From NCBI GenBank assembly GCA_002364005.1, contig DEXG01000023.1:277973-283250 (forward strand): 5,278 nt of DNA, written 5' to 3'. Made by a program: the position numbers and the translations under genes. The DNA is from Phycisphaerales bacterium UBA3190. GTDB lineage: Bacteria > Planctomycetota > Phycisphaerae > Phycisphaerales > UBA1924. Shown here piece by piece: positions 1-5,168 of the stretch (positions within the stretch are counted from its first letter, which is position 1; each line of letters begins with the position of its first letter). The notes below the pieces were generated by a model. It was not told the origin of the DNA and did not search any database. It saw only the letters and a program-made list of their open reading frames with translations.

Positions 1-1
1 C

Positions 2-1879
2 CCCGCCGTATTGGGCTGGGCGCTGCGTCACAAGCTGGTCTCGCTGATCCCTGTGCTGGTGCTGCTGCTCACGGGTGCCAGCGTTTGGCTCGGGTTCGAT
101 CGTGTCTGGGGCTGGCTCCCCGATCGTGTCCGATCGGCGGAACCCATGGTCAAGCTCGCCCACGACTTCCCGGGCATGGGGTCCGAGTTCATGCCCTCGC
201 TCGATGAGGGCGCGTTCTTGTACATGCCGACCACGATGCCCCACGCGTCGATCGGGGAAGCGACGGACATGCTCAAGGAACTCGATCGGCGCATCATGAG
301 CGTCCCCGAGGTGAAGAGTGCCGTGGGCAAGATCGGCCGCGTGGACTCACCACTCGATCCTGCGCCCATCTCGATGATCGAGACGATCATCGAGTACGAG
401 AGCGAGTACATCGTCGATGAGCACAACCGACGCACGCTCTACGCGTATGACAACGACGCGGACGCTTTCGCTCGGGATGCTCAGGGGAACCTGATCGAGG
501 ACGAGCACGGGCGGCCCTACCGCCAATGGCGTGATGACATCGAATCGCCTCAGGATATCTGGGATGCGATCACCGCGGCGGCGCAGATGCCGGGGCTGAC
601 CAGCGCCCCCAAGCTCCAGCCCATCGAGACACGGATCGTCATGCTCCAGTCCGGGTTCCGTGCGCCTATGGGGATCAAGGTGTTCGGCCCTGATCTGGAA
701 ACGATTGAATCATTCGCGTTTGAACTCGAGAAGCTGCTCAAGCGCGTGCCCTCTGTTCAGCCCGCGGCGGTGTTCGCCGACCGGGTCGTCGGCAAGCCGT
801 ACCTTGAGATCGAGATCGATCGCGAGAAGATCGCCCGGTACGGGTTGCAGATCGCCGATGTCCAAGAGGTCATTGAGGTCGCCATCGGTGGCAAGCCCCT
901 GAGCATGAGCGTCGAGGGACGCGAGCGGTACCCGATCCGGGTGCGTTACCTCCGGGAACTGCGTGACCAGCCCGACACGCTCGGAGATATCCTGATCGCG
1001 TCACCCGGCGGGGCGCAGATCCCGCTGCGTGAGCTGGCCGAGATCGTCTATCGGCGGGGCCCGCAGATGATCAAGAGCGAGGATACCTTCCTCGTCGCGT
1101 ATGTCCTGTTCGACAAAATGCCAGGGCATGCCGAGGTCAGCGTTGTCGAGGAGGCCCGGGATTTTATCAACAGCAGGATCGAGTCGGGCTCGCTGCGGGT
1201 ACCCTCGGGCGTCAGCTTCGAGTTCGCCGGCGCATACAGGAACCAGGTGCGTGCGGCCAAAAAGCTCGCGTTGGTGCTCCCCCTCTCGCTCGTCGTGATC
1301 TTCCTGCTGATCTACTTCCAGTTTAAACGGGTCGGGGTCACGCTCATGATTTTCAGCGGCGTATTCGTCGCCTGGTCCGGCGGGTTCCTCATGCTATGGC
1401 TCTACGCGCAGCCCTGGTTCATGGACTTCAGTCTCATGGGCACGAACATGCGTGAGCTGCTGCAGATCCGTGAGTACAACCTGAGCGTCGCCGTCTGGGT
1501 CGGGTTCCTCGCGCTCTTTGGGATCGCCACCGACGACGGCGTGATCATGGCCACCCGCATCGAGCAGTCCATGAGCGAAGACAAGCCCACCAGCATCGAT
1601 GCCATCCGTGCCTGCGTGGTGCAGGGCGGGCGCATGCGCATCCGGGCGGCGGTGATGACCAGCGCGACCACGATCCTGGCGCTGCTGCCCGTGCTCACCA
1701 GCTCTGGGCGTGGCTCAGACATCATGATCCCCATGGCGATCCCGACCTTCGGCGGAATGGCCGTCGCGTCGCTCACCTGGTTCGTTGTGCCCATCCTCTA
1801 TAGCGGGTGGGCCGAGTTCAAGTTTCGTATCCACAACACGCTCGCCAATCGCGAGCAGAGACAAAGGAGTTCAACATGA
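2..1879 (+). CDS. cusA: CusA/CzcA-family heavy-metal RND efflux pump, C-terminal part (5' end outside window)
   Basis: Inner-membrane proton-driven pump subunit that, with a periplasmic adaptor and outer-membrane channel, exports metal ions, most likely Cu(I)/Ag(I). The frame is open to the left edge, so about 625 residues of a roughly 1,050-1,200-residue protein are present. Numbering from the Leu codon at 11: TM7 is near 8-28, followed by the periplasmic porter region containing GSEFMPSLDEGAFLYMP (57-73). TM8-TM12 lie near 416-437, 441-465, 490-513, 545-562 and 575-598. Met211 (IVMLQSG) and Met353 (GPQMIK) match E. coli CusA metal-site Met573 and Met672 by remembered alignment; the middle Met appears displaced (Met299). 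TM10 has GIATDDG (504-510), where CusA has its proton-relay acidic residue. An acidic insert lies around 131-180. The stop overlaps the next gene's ATG, indicating translational coupling. The copper/silver specificity is inferred; a divalent-metal CzcA role is less likely given the methionines. Confidence 0.95.
   Translation, partial: PAVLGWALRHKLVSLIPVLVLLLTGASVWLGFDRVWGWLPDRVRSAEPMVKLAHDFPGMGSEFMPSLDEGAFLYMPTTMPHASIGEATDMLKELDRRIMSVPEVKSAVGKIGRVDSPLDPAPISMIETIIEYESEYIVDEHNRRTLYAYDNDADAFARDAQGNLIEDEHGRPYRQWRDDIESPQDIWDAITAAAQMPGLTSAPKLQPIETRIVMLQSGFRAPMGIKVFGPDLETIESFAFELEKLLKRVPSVQPAAVFADRVVGKPYLEIEIDREKIARYGLQIADVQEVIEVAIGGKPLSMSVEGRERYPIRVRYLRELRDQPDTLGDILIASPGGAQIPLRELAEIVYRRGPQMIKSEDTFLVAYVLFDKMPGHAEVSVVEEARDFINSRIESGSLRVPSGVSFEFAGAYRNQVRAAKKLALVLPLSLVVIFLLIYFQFKRVGVTLMIFSGVFVAWSGGFLMLWLYAQPWFMDFSLMGTNMRELLQIREYNLSVAVWVGFLALFGIATDDGVIMATRIEQSMSEDKPTSIDAIRACVVQGGRMRIRAAVMTSATTILALLPVLTSSGRGSDIMIPMAIPTFGGMAVASLTWFVVPILYSGWAEFKFRIHNTLANREQRQRSST
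1865..1869 (+). promoter_or_regulatory. Ribosome binding site AGGAG for the Cys-repeat protein
   Basis: AGGAG lies six bases before the ATG at 1876 and inside the last codons of the pump gene. It decides the start: a GTG-type start further upstream in the same frame (1807) would put a hydrophilic extension in front of an obvious signal peptide. The ATGA overlap with the pump stop fits translational coupling. Confidence 0.8.
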
Positions 1880-2778
1880 AAACCGTCCTCTTCGCTTCCA
1901 TCGTTACCTGCGCCTGCTGCGCCCCCGTCTCGCTCGCACAAGCCCAGCATGACAACCACGCGCACCACGCCGAGCCAGACAAGGGTACGCCCGTGAACGC
2001 CATGTGCCCGATCGGGCAAGAGCCCATCGTCGAGGGCGTCCCAACCATCGAGTACAAGGGCGATACCGTCGGGTTCTGCTGCCCTGGATGCAGCGACGAG
2101 TTCATGGCGTGGGACGAGTCCAAGCGGGATGCGTTCATCATCAGCGCCAAGGACGGGGGCGGCATGGACATCGAGCACCATCAGCCCGCCGTGACCGCGT
2201 CAGCCGTCAAGAGTCAGCCGTACACGCTTGGCACCTGCCCGGTCTCCGGCGAGGAGCTGGGCTCGATGGGCGATCCCATTATCAAAGTGATCGATGGGCG
2301 CGAGGTTCGCTTCTGCTGCAACATGTGCGTCCCCAAGTTCGAGAAGGACTCGGCGCGGTACTTCAAGCAGATCGATGAGCAGATGATCGCGGATCAGATG
2401 CCCTACTACCCGCAGACGACCTGCGTCGTGTCGGGCGAGCCGCTTGTTGATGATGGTGAGGACATCGCGATCAACATGATCTACGCCAACCGGCTCGTTC
2501 GCTTGTGCTGCAACATGTGCAAGACGGAGTTCAAGAAAGATCCAGGCGCGTATATCGCGAAGCTTGACAAAGCAGCCGCCGATGCGCAGCGGGTGGACTA
2601 CCCGCTCGACAAGTGCATGATCGGCGGCAAGCTCGGCTCCATGGGCGAGCCCAGCGAGATCGTGCTGGCGGGCCGACTGGTGCGGTTCTGCTGCCCGATG
2701 TGCGAGCCCAAGGTTATCGCCGACCCCGCCAAGTACCTCGGGCAGCTCGACGAGGCGTGGAAAAACGCGGCACCATGA
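1876..2778 (+). CDS. Secreted protein with four tandem TRASH/YHS-like Cys repeats, putative metal binder
   Basis: A 300-residue exported protein. The N-terminus (MKTVLFASIV..., hydrophobic to about residue 20) is a likely Sec signal peptide, with possible cleavage after Ala23 (LAQA|Q). A His-rich segment, HDNHAHH (25-31), follows. Four repeats then occur, each with one Cys followed 24-28 residues later by a CCxxC motif: C44/C68-C69-C72, C121/C147-C148-C151, C183/C211-C212-C215 and C247/C272-C273-C276. Most repeats read (F/L)CC(N/P)(M/G)C and end in KxDPxxY-like helices. This resembles TRASH/YHS metal-binding domains, known in copper and mercury handling. It overlaps the cusA-like gene by ATGA, so it is probably co-translated with it. 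The expected role is periplasmic metal binding, as a sponge or chaperone for the pump; this is inference. The exact partner and metal are unknown. Confidence 0.88.
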   Translation: MKTVLFASIVTCACCAPVSLAQAQHDNHAHHAEPDKGTPVNAMCPIGQEPIVEGVPTIEYKGDTVGFCCPGCSDEFMAWDESKRDAFIISAKDGGGMDIEHHQPAVTASAVKSQPYTLGTCPVSGEELGSMGDPIIKVIDGREVRFCCNMCVPKFEKDSARYFKQIDEQMIADQMPYYPQTTCVVSGEPLVDDGEDIAINMIYANRLVRLCCNMCKTEFKKDPGAYIAKLDKAAADAQRVDYPLDKCMIGGKLGSMGEPSEIVLAGRLVRFCCPMCEPKVIADPAKYLGQLDEAWKNAAP

Positions 2779-2812
2779 GCGCACAAACGCGGTTCAGAAT
2801 GAGGCCGCTTTC

Positions 2813-2831
2813 ATCAACAGATCATGTTGAT
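2813..2831. repeat. Perfect 7-bp inverted repeat between Cys-repeat and DUF305 genes
   Basis: ATCAACA (2813-2819), five-base spacer GATCA, then TGTTGAT (2825-2831). It sits in the 103-bp gap 2779-2881, about 50 bp upstream of the DUF305 start. There is no T-tract after it, so it is not a typical intrinsic terminator. It could be a regulator binding site or an mRNA hairpin. A weak -35-like TTGATC overlaps its right arm (2828-2833), but no convincing -10 follows. Nothing else was recognised in this gap apart from the ribosome binding site. Confidence 0.45.
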
Positions 2832-2870
2832 CACAGACCAGCATGCTCAAGTAAGACTTTCCCCATACAA

Positions 2871-2875
2871 AGGAG
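2871..2875 (+). promoter_or_regulatory. Ribosome binding site AGGAG for the DUF305 gene
   Basis: AGGAG, in the context AAAGGAG, lies six bases before the ATG at 2882. The context and spacing are nearly the same as for the Cys-repeat gene upstream, which supports this start. Confidence 0.8.
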
Positions 2876-2881
2876 CCAACC

Positions 2882-3433
2882 ATGAACGACGACGACCGCA
2901 CTTCACACGGTTCTGGATCGCCCTACCTGCGGTTCACGCTGATGATCGCCACATCGATGGTGGTCATGTTCTTCCTGATGTACCTGCATTCCTATCAGAT
3001 CATCGACCACGCCTGGTTCAGCGAAACCCGATTCTTCATGACCCTCATCATGGGCGGCGGGATGATCGTCGTGATGCTCCTGTTCATGCTCAAGATGTAC
3101 AAGAGCACAACCAAGAACATCATCGCCATCGCCATCGCGTTCCTGCTCCTGGCGGGCGGGATCACGCTGGTCCGGAGCCAGATCACCGTGAGCGACACCG
3201 ACTACATGGAGGGCATGATCCCCCACCACTCGATCGCGATCCTGACGAGCGAGCGAGCACAGATCAAGGATGTGCGAGTCCGTCAGCTGGCCGACGCGAT
3301 CATCGTGGCCCAGCGACGAGAGATCAAAGAAATGGAGTGGCTGATCGCAGACATCAAGGCGAACGGGGTCGCTGAAACAGACGCTGAGGGCGACGTGAGG
3401 CCGGTACCCGAGTTTCAGGGCACACCCGAGTAA
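2882..3433 (+). CDS. Three-helix membrane protein with C-terminal DUF305 domain
   Basis: A 183-residue inner-membrane protein. A short acidic, hydrophilic N-terminus (1-16) precedes three hydrophobic helices at about 17-37, 51-71 and 79-97. The remainder (about 104-158) matches the DUF305 pattern: YMEGMIPHHSIAI (108-120) followed by a charged helix with EMEW (150-153). Conserved candidate ligands are Met109, Met112, His115, His116 and Met151. DUF305 proteins are helical, often secreted or membrane-anchored, and commonly found beside copper-resistance genes; their biochemical role is not firmly established. With a cytoplasmic N-terminus, three helices place the DUF305 domain in the periplasm (inference). 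The helices are rich in Met (for example, six between 53 and 72), which may matter for soft-metal contact. It lies 103 bp after the Cys-repeat gene and 66 bp before the HMA gene, on the same strand. A metal-binding role is inferred from context. Confidence 0.88.
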   Translation: MNDDDRTSHGSGSPYLRFTLMIATSMVVMFFLMYLHSYQIIDHAWFSETRFFMTLIMGGGMIVVMLLFMLKMYKSTTKNIIAIAIAFLLLAGGITLVRSQITVSDTDYMEGMIPHHSIAILTSERAQIKDVRVRQLADAIIVAQRREIKEMEWLIADIKANGVAETDAEGDVRPVPEFQGTPE

Positions 3434-3448
3434 GCAATCCGCATATGT

Positions 3449-3466
3449 GATCAGTGACTACTGATC
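3449..3466. repeat. Perfect 7-bp inverted repeat between DUF305 and HMA-MauE genes
   Basis: GATCAGT (3449-3455), four-base loop GACT, then ACTGATC (3460-3466), in the 66-bp gap 3434-3499. No T-tract follows, so an intrinsic terminator is unlikely. A further half-site ACTGATA occurs at 3483-3489. The gap at 2813-2831 also holds an inverted repeat with ATCA/TGAT arms, but at a different spacing, so a shared operator is only a possibility. Apart from these and the ribosome binding site, nothing else was recognised in the gap. Confidence 0.45.
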
Positions 3467-3490
3467 CGGCAGCAACACCCATACTGATAC

Positions 3491-3496
3491 GAGGAA
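3491..3496 (+). promoter_or_regulatory. Ribosome binding site GAGGAA for the HMA-MauE gene
   Basis: The GAGG core ends five bases before the ATG at 3500. It places the start directly in front of the HMA domain, leaving no room for a signal peptide. Confidence 0.65.
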
Positions 3497-3499
3497 CCT

Positions 3500-4258
3500 A
3501 TGAACAACACCATCCACGCATCCATCGAAGGGATGCACTGCGGCAGCTGTGAAAACAAGATACGCACCGCGCTCATTGCGATCCCATCGGTCACCGATGC
3601 GAGCGTTTCTTCAAATGCTGGCACGGCCGAGGTGCACACGAGAGGCGACATACTGGACGACGAATCCATACGTGATGCGATTACCCATGCGGGCGACTAT
3701 CGCGTCACCGGGATCCATCGATCCGAGCCAACATCAAGCCCCTCAGGTGTACCTCTAGCACCGGAAGCCGAATCACCACCCGAGAGTCTCTACCCGCTGT
3801 TCTTGATTGTCGGCTTCATCGCCGGAGTCACGCTTTTGGTTGCTGCTTCGTCAGGAAATTGGTCACTCGAACCCATGATGCGCCATTTCATGGCGGGGTT
3901 CTTCATTGTGTTCTCCTTCTTCAAGCTGCTCGACCCGTCGGGTTTTGTTTCCGCCTATCGCGGGTACGACCTGCTTGCACGCAAATCGGCCCCGTGGGCG
4001 TGGGCATATCCCTATGTGGAGCTCGGGCTTGGTGTGATGTACCTGATGGCGTGGGTACCGATGGTTACAAACATTATCACGCTGATCCTGATGCTAATCG
4101 GTGCGGCCGGGGTGCTGAAGGCCTTGCTCAATAAACGGGTGATCCGCTGTGCTTGCCTCGGTACGGCTCTCAACCTTCCGATGACGAAGGTCACGCTGGT
4201 CGAGGATCTGACTATGGCACTCATGGCTGGGTGTATGCTGGTGCTGATGACCTTTTAA
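3500..4258 (+). CDS. HMA domain fused to MauE/DoxX-like membrane domain
   Basis: A 252-residue protein in two parts. Residues 1-72 form a heavy-metal-associated (HMA) ferredoxin-like domain with GMHCGSC (11-17); Cys14 and Cys17 are the metal ligands, as in Atx1/CopZ-type Cu(I) chaperones. A Ser/Pro-rich linker (75-96) follows, then a membrane part with about five helices near 97-116, 128-144, 165-187, 189-209 and 232-250. The latter four look like the MauE/DoxX-type four-helix fold. A CACLG motif (217-221; Cys217, Cys219) sits between the last two helices. Basic residues in the loops (Arg154, Arg161-Lys162, Lys212-Arg213, Arg216) fit a cytoplasmic side by the positive-inside rule, which puts HMA and CxC on the same side of the membrane. 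A possible role is passing or sensing cytosolic copper/silver or controlling thiol redox state; this is inference. It ends the plus-strand cluster, 25 bp from the convergent recombinase stop. Confidence 0.85.
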   Translation: MNNTIHASIEGMHCGSCENKIRTALIAIPSVTDASVSSNAGTAEVHTRGDILDDESIRDAITHAGDYRVTGIHRSEPTSSPSGVPLAPEAESPPESLYPLFLIVGFIAGVTLLVAASSGNWSLEPMMRHFMAGFFIVFSFFKLLDPSGFVSAYRGYDLLARKSAPWAWAYPYVELGLGVMYLMAWVPMVTNIITLILMLIGAAGVLKALLNKRVIRCACLGTALNLPMTKVTLVEDLTMALMAGCMLVLMTF

Positions 4259-4283
4259 GCCGCCTGATACATGGGCCAGTGAT

Positions 4284-4859
4284 TCAAGCTCTTTGATGGA
4301 TTGATATGAGGGCCAGAGCCGGCTCAAGATGATCAAGGTATTCAATCGTCGTCAGCAACGACCGGTGCCCAAGCTGCCGCTTGATCACCGCGATATCCAC
4401 GCCCTCTGCACGCAGCTCGCTCGCGTGCGTGTGCCGTAAACCGTGCGCATGAACGCGTTTGTGGATTCTCGCTGCACGCGCCAGCTCCGGGATCTTCCGC
4501 CGTAGGTACCCCTGACTCAGCGGCAATCCGCTCCGCGTGATAAACAGCACCTCACCGCTTGAGTACCCCATGCCCCGGCGCTCTTGCATCCAGCCTTGGA
4601 TCGTCCCGAGCCCGATGCGATCGATCCCCACCGTCCGCGCTCGCCCGCCCTTGCTCCGCAGCACCCTGATTGCCCCACGCTCCAGATCCACATCGCACGG
4701 CCGCAACGCCAGCGCCTCGGCGATCCGCAGTCCTGTCCGCCACAGCAGCACCAGCAGCGCGTAGTTCCTCCGGTCGGTCCACTTCTCCTGCCCGCACGCC
4801 TCGAGCAGCGCCTCTATCTCGTCCCTCGTCAGCACCTCAATTGGGTATCGCTTCCCCAT
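4284..4859 (-). CDS. Short tyrosine recombinase/integrase (catalytic domain only)
   Basis: A 191-residue site-specific recombinase that would cut and rejoin DNA through a 3'-phosphotyrosine. All expected catalytic residues are visible, numbered from the ATG at 4859: Arg45 (TGLRIAE), Lys70 (SKGGR), His139 and Arg142 (HGLRH), His165 (LGHRS) and nucleophile Tyr174 (TTIEY). The N-terminal core-binding (SAM-like) domain of typical ~300-residue integrases is absent; the length resembles FimB/FimE-type recombinases. The start is chosen because AAGGGAG lies seven bases upstream. The frame stays open to an ATG at 4943, but that 28-residue extension is not integrase-like and its only purine-rich site is 14 bases away. 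It is convergent with the metal cluster and downstream of the zinc-ribbon gene. It may be the integrase of a mobile element carrying the metal genes, or a DNA inversion enzyme; neither is shown here. Confidence 0.9.
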   Translation of the reverse strand: MGKRYPIEVLTRDEIEALLEACGQEKWTDRRNYALLVLLWRTGLRIAEALALRPCDVDLERGAIRVLRSKGGRARTVGIDRIGLGTIQGWMQERRGMGYSSGEVLFITRSGLPLSQGYLRRKIPELARAARIHKRVHAHGLRHTHASELRAEGVDIAVIKRQLGHRSLLTTIEYLDHLEPALALISIHQRA

Positions 4860-4866
4860 ATGCCCG

Positions 4867-4873
4867 CTCCCTT
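4867..4873 (-). promoter_or_regulatory. Ribosome binding site AAGGGAG supporting the recombinase start
   Basis: On the minus strand, AAGGGAG precedes the ATG at 4859 with a seven-base spacer. Neither of the two upstream in-frame ATGs (4886 and 4943) has a well-placed site, so this favours the 191-residue form. Confidence 0.6.
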
Positions 4874-4877
4874 CCTC

Positions 4878-4928
4878 GGTATCCATGGATACGGATTGTC
4901 CGTAAAGTCGTATCCATCGAGAGATACC
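4878..4928. repeat. Palindrome and repeated GTATCC half-sites upstream of the recombinase
   Basis: A perfect 14-bp palindrome GTATCCATGGATAC spans 4879-4892. Its left arm GTATCCAT recurs as a direct repeat at 4910-4917, and GATACC (reverse complement GGTATC) lies at 4923-4928. A small CGGA/TCCG hairpin (4892-4902 region) lies between. One more GGTATC occurs just inside the gene at 4844-4849. Such clustering next to a recombinase start could be its binding (attachment-type) sites or an operator for self-repression. This segment makes up much of the 87-bp gap 4860-4946 between recombinase and zinc-ribbon genes. Confidence 0.5.
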
Positions 4929-4946
4929 TCGGGAGGCCAGCATGGA

Positions 4947-5168
4947 TCAAGCGGAATCCTCCGGAGTTGCCAGATCGCCGTCCTCGGGCGGCACCCCGCG
5001 GTGCAGTATCACCAGCTTCGAGATCTTCCCGCACCCGGGGCAGCCCTCGGGGTCAGGCTCCCCGGCGAGCTTCACACGCAGTACGATCTCGCCATGGCAG
5101 ACGTGGCAGCTCAGCGGCCCGGAAAGCCGCTTTTCAAGGCTCGCGATGCGCTGGCTCATCTGCCTCAT
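4947..5168 (-). CDS. Small two-CxxC zinc-ribbon-like protein, function unknown
   Basis: A 73-residue protein beginning MRQMSQRIASLEKRL, a short helical segment that could form a coiled coil. A ribbon-like core follows with CHVC (Cys21, Cys24) and CPGC (Cys43, Cys46), the usual four-Cys arrangement for one structural zinc. The C-terminus is acidic (PPEDGDLATPEDSA). No specific family was recognised. The ATG at 5168 is chosen because it overlaps the TGA of the upstream open frame as ATGA, indicating coupling; a GTG at 5183 would add five residues and is possible. The stop is in the same frame as the downstream recombinase frame. A DNA-, RNA- or protein-binding accessory role in a mobile element is a guess. 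Confidence 0.65.
   Translation of the reverse strand: MRQMSQRIASLEKRLSGPLSCHVCHGEIVLRVKLAGEPDPEGCPGCGKISKLVILHRGVPPEDGDLATPEDSA

Noticed and set aside
1807..1875. Upstream extension of the Cys-repeat protein
   Set aside because: It would precede the signal peptide with 23 hydrophilic residues overlapping the pump gene; the AGGAG-ATG at 1876 is far better.
1903..1914. Possible lipobox cysteine (IVTC, residues 9-12) in the Cys-repeat protein
   Set aside because: Thr at -1 is a poor lipobox match and the hydrophobic stretch continues past it; an ordinary signal peptidase I site LAQA fits better.
2200..2784. Long open frame on the minus strand (194 codons) opposite the Cys-repeat gene
   Set aside because: It is antisense to a gene with clear repeats, signal peptide and ribosome binding site; its translation shows no recognisable domain and is typical of high-GC shadow frames.
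2824..3375. Open plus-strand frame of 183 codons overlapping the DUF305 gene
   Set aside because: The translation is His/Arg/Asp-rich low-complexity without domain features, while the other frame encodes membrane helices and DUF305 behind a good ribosome binding site.
4259..4283. Possible bidirectional terminator between the convergent HMA-MauE and recombinase genes
   Set aside because: The 25 bp contain no stable GC-rich hairpin followed by a T-tract in either direction.
4284..4943. 219-residue form of the recombinase starting at 4943
   Set aside because: The extra 28 residues are not integrase-like, cover the palindrome and repeats, and lack a well-spaced ribosome binding site; the ATG at 4859 has one.
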